Shown here in pieces: positions 1 to 6,165 of a stretch of DNA of 7,435 nt; position 1 is the stretch's first letter; each line of letters begins with the position of its first letter. Position numbers and translations under genes: made by a program. Below the pieces are notes generated by a model. The model had not been told where the DNA came from. It made no database searches and saw only the letters and a list, made by a program, of their open reading frames with translations. Source of the DNA: Microbacteriaceae bacterium (GTDB lineage: Bacteria > Actinomycetota > Actinomycetes > Actinomycetales > Microbacteriaceae); contig JAPOHQ010000048.1 in assembly GCA_029979375.1 (NCBI GenBank), forward strand, positions 1 through 7,435. The letters are read 5' to 3'.

Positions 1-45
1 CATACGATGCATAAATTGTTGACGCAGAAAGAACTCTGGTAACAG

Positions 46-309
46 TTAGCAGCGCAGGCGCTCGCCAAAAAACTCCACCGTATTGCCGTGCAGATTCTGG
101 GTTCCCTTGGCGTATATGCTCAGCAATTCGCTAACTGGGAGGTAAACCTCGCTGACCTCTTTGAGGTCTAGGACATCGCCCAAACCCCTGATCGCGCGAA
201 GCTCCTCTTCGGTAAGCGGGAGCTGGGTGTGGCTTGCGAGTTCGGCCCAGTCTGCTCGATCAATCGAGACGTACGGCGATAGGCCTTCGAGCCCCGCAAC
301 TGCATTCAC
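46..309 (-). pseudogene. coaA: Truncated type I pantothenate kinase, N-terminal part only
   Basis: CoaA phosphorylates pantothenate with ATP, the first step of coenzyme A synthesis. This 87-residue ORF starts at a GTG (309-307) and ends at TAA (48-46). Residues ~10-81 match the N-terminal region of type I pantothenate kinases: SPYVSIDRADWAEL, then LTEEELRAIRGLGD, then EVYLPVSELLSIY, then VEFFGE. Family members are about 310 residues, and the P-loop (GSVAVGKST) should follow the FFGE segment within about 20 residues. Here the ORF ends after ERLRC, and none of the three minus-strand frames down to base 1 encodes a P-loop. A simple frameshift therefore does not explain it; a deletion, rearrangement or assembly fault would. 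With no ATP site or catalytic core it cannot be an active kinase. The family assignment is firm; calling it a pseudogene is inference, since only 45 bp beyond the stop are visible. Confidence 0.75.
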
Positions 310-332
310 AAGAGGTTATTGTGCCCTAGATT
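305..332 (+). promoter_or_regulatory. Putative leaderless promoter of the glmS operon
   Basis: A -35-like TTCACA (305-310) and a -10-like TAGATT (327-332) are separated by 16 bp. The -10 ends 7 bp before the glmS ATG at 340, so transcription would begin at or within a base or two of the A of the start codon. No Shine-Dalgarno lies at a useful distance: the purines in AGAGGCC touch the start. Leaderless mRNAs of this layout are common in actinobacteria. Transcript start not proven. Confidence 0.6.
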
Positions 333-333
333 A
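328..333 (-). promoter_or_regulatory. Possible -10 for divergent coaA
   Basis: Read on the minus strand, bases 333-328 are TAATCT, matching the TAnnnT core of a sigma-70-type -10. They share five bases with the glmS -10 on the other strand. This would give a 5' leader of roughly 10-12 nt before the GTG at 309. A rival -10 is CACAAT (323-318), 8 bp from the GTG, which would make coaA leaderless. No clear -35 was identified for either. Confidence 0.35.
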
Positions 334-339
334 GAGGCC

Positions 340-2190
340 ATGTGTGGAATCGTGGGTTACGTAGGCCCAGGGTCGACACTTGATGTTCTGCTAGGAGGCC
401 TAAAGCGCCTTGAATATCGAGGCTACGACTCTGCAGGTGTCTCGGTTATCGATGCTCAACACGGGCTGCAAACCCGCAAGCGCGCCGGGAAACTGAGCGT
501 TCTGGTTCAGGAGCTTGAGACAAATCCCATTAAGGATGCTCACATCGGCATCGGGCACACCAGATGGGCGACTCACGGTGCTCCAACCGACACCAACGCC
601 CACCCACATCTCGGTGGCGAACACCTCAAGCTTTCCCTCATCCACAACGGCATCATCGAGAACTTTGCCGAGCTAAAGCAGGAGCTGTTGGACTCCGGTG
701 TGAAGTTCTCTTCAGAAACCGACACCGAGGTTGCAGCGCATCTGGTTGCTCGCGAGTATGAAAAATCGAATGACCTACCGGCTGCCTTCAGGGCCGTGGT
801 GAAGCGCTTACACGGCGCCTTCACGTTGCTTTGCATTCACGAGGACCACAAGGACCTGGTGCTTGCAGCCCGGCGCAACTCTCCGCTGGTGATTGGCCTT
901 GGCGATGGCGAGAACTTCCTCGGAAGCGATGTGGCTGCTTTCGTTGCGCACACAAAGCGAGCGGTCTCCGTGGGTCAGGACCAAATTGTCGAGCTTCGCA
1001 CCGACTCGGTTTCGGTAACCACCTTCGCGGGCGAAGCGGTCAGCCTCGAAGAATTCACCGTGGACTGGGATGCCTCGGCTGCATCCAAGGGCGGCTGGCC
1101 CTCTTTCATGGCCAAGGAGATCGCGGATCAGCCTCAGGCGGTTGGCGACACCCTGATGGGGAGACTCGGCTCTGACGGCTCCGTCAAGCTCTCCGAGTTT
1201 GCGGGGTTAGACAAGCTCAGTGAGGTAAATCGCATCACCATAATCGCCTGCGGAACCGCTGCCTATGCCGGTGAGGTAGCGAAATATGCACTGGAGAAGT
1301 GGGCAAAGATCCCCACCAGTGTCGATCTAGCTCACGAGTTCCGATATCGCGACCCCATCATCGATGAGCGAACCCTGGTTATCGCAATCAGCCAGTCGGG
1401 CGAAACGATGGACACCCTGATGGCTGTTCGCTACGCCAAGGAAAGAGGCGCAAAGGTTTTGGCGATCTGCAACACTCAGGGAGCGACCCTGGCTCGCGAG
1501 TCCGACGCCACCATTTACACTCACGCCGGCCCTGAGGTTGCGGTGGCCTCGACCAAGGCCTTCACCGCCCAAATCACCGCCGGTCAGCTGGTTGCGCTAT
1601 CGCTTGCCTGGCAGCGCAAGGCAATGCCCGAGCAGGAACTAAGGGAGCTCGGGCTCGAGCTACTTAAACTGCCTCGTGGTGTGAAGGAAGTGCTGGAATC
1701 GGTCGGTCGCATGCGCGAGCTCGGCAAGGAGCTCAAGGATTCAAAGTCCGTTCTTTTCCTGGGAAGAAACGTCGGCTTCCCAATCGCCATGGAAGGCGCG
1801 CTCAAGCTCAAGGAGCTTGCATATATCCACGCCGAAGGATTTGCCGCTGGTGAGCTGAAGCACGGGCCGATTGCTTTGATAGAGACCGGGCAGCCGGTGA
1901 TCGTGGTCGTGCCCTCGCCCGATGGCGAAGAGTCGCTGCATCCCAAAGTCTTCTCCAACATCCAGGAAATCAAGGCTCGTGGGGCGAAGGTAATCGCAAT
2001 CGCTGAAGAGGGCGATGGTGAGGTCTCCCGATACGCCGATGAGGTGTTTTATGTTCCAAAGACGCACCCTTTCATGGCGGCGCAGCTTTCGGTATTACCG
2101 CTGCAGATTTTTGCGATGGAGCTTGCAAGCGCAAAGGGGCTGGATGTTGACCAGCCTCGAAACCTTGCCAAGAGCGTGACGGTGGAGTGA
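340..2190 (+). CDS. glmS: Glutamine--fructose-6-phosphate aminotransferase (isomerizing)
   Basis: Cytoplasmic enzyme that makes glucosamine-6-phosphate from fructose-6-phosphate and glutamine, the entry step to UDP-GlcNAc and peptidoglycan. It has 616 residues, full length. The ATG at 340 is chosen over an in-frame TTG at 319 because it gives MCGIVGYVG, exposing the catalytic Cys2 after Met removal. The N-terminal Ntn glutaminase domain (~2-220) shows RWATHG (75-80), HNGIIEN (102-108) and SETDTE (125-130). The first SIS domain (~285-420) has CGTAAYAG (304-311), SQSGET (351-356) and ASTKAFT (403-409). The second (~455-600) has FLGRNVGFPIAMEGALKLKE ending at Glu492 and ELKHGP with His508. The C-terminal DQPRNLAKSVTVE carries the Lys611 that corresponds to E. 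coli Lys603. All key residues are present. First gene of the operon; acpS begins 1 bp after its TGA. No glmS ribozyme or long leader is present. Confidence 0.97.
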   Translation: MCGIVGYVGPGSTLDVLLGGLKRLEYRGYDSAGVSVIDAQHGLQTRKRAGKLSVLVQELETNPIKDAHIGIGHTRWATHGAPTDTNAHPHLGGEHLKLSLIHNGIIENFAELKQELLDSGVKFSSETDTEVAAHLVAREYEKSNDLPAAFRAVVKRLHGAFTLLCIHEDHKDLVLAARRNSPLVIGLGDGENFLGSDVAAFVAHTKRAVSVGQDQIVELRTDSVSVTTFAGEAVSLEEFTVDWDASAASKGGWPSFMAKEIADQPQAVGDTLMGRLGSDGSVKLSEFAGLDKLSEVNRITIIACGTAAYAGEVAKYALEKWAKIPTSVDLAHEFRYRDPIIDERTLVIAISQSGETMDTLMAVRYAKERGAKVLAICNTQGATLARESDATIYTHAGPEVAVASTKAFTAQITAGQLVALSLAWQRKAMPEQELRELGLELLKLPRGVKEVLESVGRMRELGKELKDSKSVLFLGRNVGFPIAMEGALKLKELAYIHAEGFAAGELKHGPIALIETGQPVIVVVPSPDGEESLHPKVFSNIQEIKARGAKVIAIAEEGDGEVSRYADEVFYVPKTHPFMAAQLSVLPLQIFAMELASAKGLDVDQPRNLAKSVTVE

Positions 2191-2191
2191 T

Positions 2192-2545
2192 TTGATTCAT
2201 GGAATCGGCACCGACATCTGCTCTATCGAGCGCTTAGAGCAGTCGCTGACTCGCACGCCCGGGCTCAAGGAAAGACTTTTTCATCCAAATGAGCGCTCGC
2301 TCAGTTCCGAATCCCTAGCCGCTCGATTTGCGGCCAAAGAGGCACTTGCCAAGGCACTTGGCGACCCAAAGCAATTGACCTGGAACGAAATTGAGGTGGT
2401 CAAAGACCAAAGCGGCAAACCCTCGATAACCCTCCACGGCCAGAGCGCTCAGAACATCTCCGAACTTGGGGAGCTGGCAATTCACCTATCGCTCTCACAC
2501 GATGCCTCGGTTGCGCTCGCCTATGTTGTGTTGGAGAGTAACTAG
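2192..2545 (+). CDS. acpS: Holo-[acyl-carrier-protein] synthase
   Basis: Transfers 4'-phosphopantetheine from CoA to a serine of the acyl carrier protein, switching on fatty-acid synthesis. It has 117 residues, usual for trimeric AcpS. The TTG start at 2192 gives MIHGIGTDI, in register with family N-termini, and GGTGGAG (2181-2187) at the end of glmS serves as ribosome site. Visible motifs are GIGTDI with the Mg-binding Asp8, RFAAKEALAKALG (45-57) with Glu50, the WNEIEV strand (64-69), GKPSITLHG (75-83) and the LSLSHD signature (99-104). It starts 1 bp after glmS, and its TAG directly abuts the alr ATG, so all three are probably co-translated. Its substrate CoA depends on the pathway whose first gene, coaA, is broken just upstream. 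In several other actinobacteria an NAD(P)H-hydrate repair gene (nnr) lies in this stretch before alr; none is present here. Confidence 0.93.
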   Translation: MIHGIGTDICSIERLEQSLTRTPGLKERLFHPNERSLSSESLAARFAAKEALAKALGDPKQLTWNEIEVVKDQSGKPSITLHGQSAQNISELGELAIHLSLSHDASVALAYVVLESN

Positions 2546-3601
2546 ATGCGCGAGATAAGAGTTGACCTGGGGGCCATTCGGGCCAACTACCAGAAGCTGA
2601 AATCCATCACCTCGGGAAAGGTGATGGCGGTGGTGAAGGCAAACGCGTATGGTCACGGCATGCTTGAGGTTGCCAAGGCGTTGGAGCAAGTGGGCGTTGA
2701 TGCCCTCGGCGTTGCCGACCTCGGCGAGGCCTTAGAGCTTCGCAAAGCGGGGATTAGCTCTCGGTTAATGTGTTGGATTCTCGACCCCGAAGCGGATCTG
2801 TCGGTTGCCAAAGAGCATGACATCGAATTGGGGGTGTCCACCTTTGATCAGCTTGAAAGTTTGGAACCGGGCACCAAGATCCACATCAAGGTCGACACTG
2901 GACTGGGACGCAACGGCTTCTCAACGTTGGACTGGGACAGGCTATTTTCCGCGCTGGCTGGAACCGAGGTTCAAGGCATCTTTAGTCACCTCAGCAACAC
3001 ATCGGTGTCTGATGATCTCAAGCAGAAGTCCAGCTTTGAAAAGGCCCTTGCCAAAGCAGCAGAGCATGGTGTTCGGATAGTCGAGCGGCACCTGGCTGCC
3101 TCCGCGGCCGCAATCAGCTACCCAGATTTTCACTACGACATGATTCGAACCGGGATCGCCATCTATGGCCTGAATCCCTTTGAAGATAGAGAGCTGGAGA
3201 TGAGGTTGGTGCCGGCAATGCGGGTGAGCGCCAAGCTGGCAAACGTGAAGCGAGTTCCAGCCGGCCAGGGAGTCTCCTACGGCTACCGCTATGTCACCGA
3301 GCGCGAAACGACACTCGGAGTGGTGCCCTTCGGCTATGGCGAGGGAATGCCGCGCATTTCTGAGGGCTATGAGGTTGCCCTTGGCGGCAGGCTCTATCCG
3401 GTGGTGGGGCGAGTTGCGATGGATCAGTTTGTTGTCGACTTTGGCGATGCACCTGCAGTCATTGGCGACGAGGTTGTCATTTTTGGCCCTGGCTTGGATG
3501 GTGAGCTGGGAGCTCAAGAGCTCGGGCTATCCGCAAAGAGCATCAACTATGAGGTGGTGACCAGAATTGGTGGCCGCGCCCCGAGGCATTACCTGGGCTG
3601 A
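2546..3601 (+). CDS. alr: Alanine racemase
   Basis: PLP-dependent cytoplasmic enzyme that interconverts L- and D-alanine, supplying D-Ala for peptidoglycan cross-links. It has 351 residues, slightly shorter than the usual 360-380. The N-terminal TIM-barrel holds the PLP lysine in VVKANAYGHG (Lys31), followed by VDTGLGRNGF (117-125, Arg122 in the position that tunes the active site), HLAASAAA (182-189) and MIRTGIAIYGLNP (199-211). The C-terminal beta domain has the catalytic tyrosine in GVSYGYRY (Tyr245), then GYGEGMPR (263-270) and GRVAMDQF (288-295) of the substrate entryway. Both acid/base residues, Lys31 and Tyr245, are present. The ATG at 2546 abuts the acpS stop and is preceded by GGAG (2533-2536). 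Its TGA overlaps the tsaE ATG by one base. Identity is clear; broad-specificity racemase activity cannot be excluded from sequence. Confidence 0.96.
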   Translation: MREIRVDLGAIRANYQKLKSITSGKVMAVVKANAYGHGMLEVAKALEQVGVDALGVADLGEALELRKAGISSRLMCWILDPEADLSVAKEHDIELGVSTFDQLESLEPGTKIHIKVDTGLGRNGFSTLDWDRLFSALAGTEVQGIFSHLSNTSVSDDLKQKSSFEKALAKAAEHGVRIVERHLAASAAAISYPDFHYDMIRTGIAIYGLNPFEDRELEMRLVPAMRVSAKLANVKRVPAGQGVSYGYRYVTERETTLGVVPFGYGEGMPRISEGYEVALGGRLYPVVGRVAMDQFVVDFGDAPAVIGDEVVIFGPGLDGELGAQELGLSAKSINYEVVTRIGGRAPRHYLG

Positions 3602-4053
3602 TGAAGCAGTTTTTGGTTAGGACCTCCGATGCAATGGAGGCTTTCGGTAGCAAGCTTGCAAGACTGCTTGAACCGGGAGACCTGCTGTTGCTTGCTGGCC
3701 CTCTGGGTGCCGGCAAGACGACCCTCACTCGCGGCATCGGTGAGGGACTCAGCGCCTCCGGAACCATCCAGTCCCCGACATTCGTTTTGGCCAGAACCCA
3801 TCGAACCAGCATGGGGCCTCTGGTTCATGTCGATGCATATCGCCTGGAGTCCGCCGTTGAACTCGATGACCTCGACATCGATTTCGAGAGATCCATTGTC
3901 GTTATCGAGTGGGCCAGAGACTATTTGGAGGGCTATGTCGAGAATTACCTGGAGATCGAGATTGATCGTTCGGCACAAGACGAGTCGCGAGTCCTAAAGC
4001 TCAAGCCGGTGGGCAGGCGTTGGGAGGAGGCGGACCTTGCTTCTCTCGATTGA
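3601..4053 (+). CDS. tsaE: tRNA t6A biosynthesis ATPase TsaE
   Basis: P-loop ATPase that drives turnover of the TsaB-TsaD complex, which installs threonylcarbamoyl on A37 of ANN-decoding tRNAs. It has 150 residues, typical. The Walker A is GPLGAGKTTLTRG (33-45) with Lys39. It is followed by QSPTFVLARTH (57-67), HVDAYRLES (76-84) and DIDFERSIVVIEWA (92-105), the family's characteristic run ending in the conserved EWA. The C-terminal ~25 residues are charged and not conserved. The ATG shares its A with the alr TGA. The end of the gene overlaps tsaB by 17 bp and contains the tsaB ribosome-binding site, so tsaE and tsaB are likely translationally coupled. tsaE, tsaB and tsaD lie together here; the TsaC/Sua5 enzyme that makes the threonylcarbamoyl-AMP donor is not in the window. 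Confidence 0.95.
   Translation: MKQFLVRTSDAMEAFGSKLARLLEPGDLLLLAGPLGAGKTTLTRGIGEGLSASGTIQSPTFVLARTHRTSMGPLVHVDAYRLESAVELDDLDIDFERSIVVIEWARDYLEGYVENYLEIEIDRSAQDESRVLKLKPVGRRWEEADLASLD
4022..4030 (+). promoter_or_regulatory. Strong ribosome-binding site for tsaB
   Basis: GGGAGGAGG lies inside the tsaE reading frame and ends 6 bp before a TTG at 4037. This is the best Shine-Dalgarno in the operon and decides the unusual TTG start of tsaB, whose MLLSIDTTAG fits family N-termini. Confidence 0.75.
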
Positions 4054-4609
4054 CACCACTGCGGGAACCTCGGTCGCGGTATTCGATGGCCAGAAGGAGC
4101 TTTCCTTCATCGATAATGCTGACCCTTTTGGCCACGCCGAAAACATCGGCGATTGCCTCACAGAAGCCCTCGCCAGCGCTGGGAAACGAATTGCAGAAGT
4201 TACGGAAGTCCTGGTTGGCCGTGGGCCCGCCTCCTATACCGGGCTGAGGGTAGGCATCGCCGCAGCCAAGACGATTGCGGCTTCTTTGGGTGTGCCGCTC
4301 AGGGGAGTGATGGTTTTGGATGCCCTTGCCTACCAGCAGCCCGGAAAGGTTTTGGTAACCTCCGATGCCAAGCGGCGGGAGCTGTTTGCGGCAACCTATG
4401 AGAACGGGTTGCGCCTCGATGGGCCCTTTTTGACCACGTCGGAGCAGCTCGGCCAGTTCCAAGACTTTCGGCACCTTGCGGGAGCATCGGATGCCAGGCT
4501 GAATGCAAAGTTTTTTGCTAGCACCAGTCAGGATCTGAGCGATAGCTCGCCCATCTACCTGCGCTCACCGGATGTCACACCTTCGAAGGGAAAGAAGGTG
4601 AGCGGCTAA
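4037..4609 (+). CDS. tsaB: tRNA t6A biosynthesis protein TsaB
   Basis: Non-catalytic ASKHA-fold partner that dimerises with TsaD and is needed for t6A37 formation in bacteria. It has 190 residues, shorter than the 231 of E. coli, mainly through a reduced C-terminal region. Family marks are the N-terminal LLSIDTTAGTSVAVFD (2-17), GHAENIGDCLTEAL (32-45), the hallmark VGRGPASYTGLRVGIAAAKT (60-79), SLGVPLRGVMVLDALA (83-98) and VTSDAKRRELFAATY (107-121). It ends in PIYLRSPDV (172-180), the usual C-terminal signature. The TTG start is fixed by the ribosome site at 4022-4030 and overlaps tsaE by 17 bp. The stop overlaps the next ATG by one base (TAATG). Degraded glycoprotease-like residues, as expected of TsaB, fit a scaffold and not an enzyme. 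Confidence 0.93.
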   Translation: MLLSIDTTAGTSVAVFDGQKELSFIDNADPFGHAENIGDCLTEALASAGKRIAEVTEVLVGRGPASYTGLRVGIAAAKTIAASLGVPLRGVMVLDALAYQQPGKVLVTSDAKRRELFAATYENGLRLDGPFLTTSEQLGQFQDFRHLAGASDARLNAKFFASTSQDLSDSSPIYLRSPDVTPSKGKKVSG

Positions 4610-6090
4610 TGGAGATCAAGAAGTTGACCATCGAGTTGCTCCACGAGGTGATGCAGCTCGAGAATCAGGTCTTTGAGTCAGAGGCCTGGAGTGAACGCAA
4701 CATGACAGCTGAGCTCTCCACCCAGCACTCTCATTACTTCGGACTCTTCGACCAAGAGCTGATCGGCTACGCAGGGCTTCGATTAAGCCCACAGGATTAT
4801 GCCGCTGACATCCAAACCATCGCCATCGGCAAAGAACATCGCGGCAAGGGACTGGGCCGGACGCTAATGAATCGGCTTATTGAGGTTGCAAGAGCCAACG
4901 GCAGCGAAAAGATTTTCCTCGAGGTAAAGCAGTCAAATTCCGCGGCAATCGAGCTCTACAAGTCGCTTGGCTTCGAACAGATTGATATCAGGAAGAACTA
5001 CTACCGACCCTCCGGTGAGAACGCTCTGGTGATGCTCAAGGAGATTACGCAGCCCCTGATACTTGGCATTGAATCGAGCTGTGATGAGACCGGAGTCGGG
5101 ATAGTGCGCGGAAATCGCCTCCTGGCCAATGCCCTCCACAGCTCGATGGACGAGCATGCAAAGTATGGCGGAGTGGTTCCCGAGGTTGCCGCCCGGGCAC
5201 ACCTTGAGGCAATCGAACCAACTTTGAATCAGGCCCTCGCTCAGGCCGGAGTTGAGCTCGACGAGATCGACGCCATTGCAGTCGCCAATGGGCCTGGACT
5301 GGCAGGTGCCCTGATGGTTGGCATTGGAGCCGCCAAGGGGCTCGCAGTCGGCAGCGATAAACCGATTTATGCCGTCAACCACCTGGTTGCCCATGTTGGT
5401 GCGGATGTCCTAGAACGAGGCGCGGTTGAGCTTCCGACCATTGCCCTCTTGGTATCCGGTGGCCACACCTCGCTCCTACTAGTCCGGGACCTGCTGGATG
5501 ACGTGGAGCTGTTGGGCGAGACCATTGACGACGCGGCCGGAGAGGCATTCGACAAGGTTGCCCGGGTTTTGGGCCTGCCATACCCAGGAGGTCCAGAGAT
5601 CGACAAGGCCGCAGAATCTGGTGATCCGGCCGCAATTCGATTTCCAAGGGGCCTGATGCTTCCCAAGGACATGGAGCGAAACAAATACAACTTCAGTTTT
5701 TCTGGACTGAAGACCGCAGTCGCACGCTGGGTGGAGAAGTGTGAAGAGGCGAACGAGAGCTACTCGACCGCAGATGTCGCCGCTAGCTTCCGAGAGGCTG
5801 TCATTGACGTCCTACTCACCAAGGCCCTTTGGGCCTGCGAGGAGTTTGGGGTTCCCCGTCTGCTGCTGGGTGGAGGGGTGGTCGCCAATGCCCGACTCAG
5901 ACAGGAGGCCGTGCGCCGCTGCAGTGAGGCAGGCATAGAGCTTAGGATTCCGCGCTTTTCGCTTTGCACCGACAACGGCGCGATGATCGCCGCGCTCGGA
6001 GCCCAGCTGGTCATGTCGGGCAGAGCCCCCAGCTCGCTGGGATTTGGTGCTGAGTCGACATTGCCAGTAACTGTTGTGCAAACACCCTGA
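4609..6090 (+). CDS. tsaD: RimI-TsaD fusion: S18 N-acetyltransferase + t6A transferase
   Basis: A single 493-residue ORF. Residues ~1-146 are a GNAT domain of the RimI type, which acetylates the N-terminal alanine of ribosomal protein S18. Visible are DIQTIAI (68-73 area), the acetyl-CoA loop RGKGLG (78-83), LEVKQSNSAAIELYKSLGF (104-122) with Glu105 and Tyr117, and NYYRPSGENALVM (130-142). Residues ~150-493 are complete TsaD, which transfers threonylcarbamoyl to tRNA A37: ILGIESSCDETG (151-162), YGGVVPEVAARAH (186-198), NGPGLAGALMVG (227-238), metal-binding NHLVAH (His258, His262), LVSGGHTSLL (281-290), GEAFDKVARVLGLPYPGGPE (311-330), FSFSGLKTAV (362-371), GGGVVANARLR (421-431) and CTDNGAMIAALGA (453-465, Asp455). 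There is no stop or frameshift between the halves and the linker is only a few residues. An internal ATG at 5032 (Met142) could yield separate TsaD. Overlaps tsaB by one base; last gene of the operon. Confidence 0.93.
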   Translation: MEIKKLTIELLHEVMQLENQVFESEAWSERNMTAELSTQHSHYFGLFDQELIGYAGLRLSPQDYAADIQTIAIGKEHRGKGLGRTLMNRLIEVARANGSEKIFLEVKQSNSAAIELYKSLGFEQIDIRKNYYRPSGENALVMLKEITQPLILGIESSCDETGVGIVRGNRLLANALHSSMDEHAKYGGVVPEVAARAHLEAIEPTLNQALAQAGVELDEIDAIAVANGPGLAGALMVGIGAAKGLAVGSDKPIYAVNHLVAHVGADVLERGAVELPTIALLVSGGHTSLLLVRDLLDDVELLGETIDDAAGEAFDKVARVLGLPYPGGPEIDKAAESGDPAAIRFPRGLMLPKDMERNKYNFSFSGLKTAVARWVEKCEEANESYSTADVAASFREAVIDVLLTKALWACEEFGVPRLLLGGGVVANARLRQEAVRRCSEAGIELRIPRFSLCTDNGAMIAALGAQLVMSGRAPSSLGFGAESTLPVTVVQTP

Positions 6091-6106
6091 GATTTCACAG
6101 GGGGTT
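6081..6106 (+). terminator. Weak stem-loop at the end of the operon
   Basis: AACACCCTG (6081-6089) pairs with CAGGGGGTT (6098-6106) with one mismatch and an 8-nt loop; the stem covers the tsaD stop codon. Only three T follow before CCC, so it is a poor intrinsic terminator and may act as an attenuator or 3'-end stabiliser. The 75-bp gap after tsaD shows no good promoter, so the next gene may depend on read-through. Confidence 0.35.
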
Positions 6107-6153
6107 TCCCGGTAAACCTCAGCTTGAACTGATTGGCTCCTCTAACACCAAAC

Positions 6154-6159
6154 GAAAGG
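6154..6159 (+). promoter_or_regulatory. Ribosome-binding site of the DUF4190 gene
   Basis: GAAAGG sits 6 bp before the ATG at 6166. It favours that start over an in-frame TTG at 6133, which would add 11 unlike residues to the N-terminus and has no such site. Confidence 0.55.
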
Positions 6160-6165
6160 TGCCCG

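Noticed and set aside
1..42. Open plus-strand frame ending at TAA 40-42, possibly the tail of a gene convergent with coaA
   Set aside because: Only 13 codons are visible and they match no C-terminus I recognise, so it cannot be supported as a gene.
1..66. Intein or intron insertion as the cause of the coaA break
   Set aside because: The coaA frame meets a stop at once, which excludes an in-frame intein, and too little sequence is visible to see any intron or insertion-sequence end.
319..339. Earlier TTG start for glmS adding seven residues
   Set aside because: It would bury the catalytic cysteine, which must become residue 1 after Met removal; the -10 element also overlaps these bases.
1584..1973. 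129-codon open frame on the minus strand within glmS
   Set aside because: Ser/Pro-rich shadow of the conserved GlmS second SIS domain.
2942..3517. 191-codon open frame on the minus strand
   Set aside because: It lies wholly antisense to alr, which has all its motifs; the product resembles no family I know. It is an open frame by base composition.
6105..6117. Small GGTTT/AAACC hairpin after tsaD as a terminator
   Set aside because: Only 5 AT-rich pairs and no T tract follow it.
6124..6148. TTGAAC / TAACAC as a promoter for the DUF4190 gene
   Set aside because: The spacer is 13 bp and the -10 lacks the conserved final T.
6133..6165. Earlier TTG start for the DUF4190 protein
   Set aside because: No ribosome site precedes it; the ATG at 6166 has GAAAGG at 6-bp spacing and gives a normal lysine-rich N-terminus.
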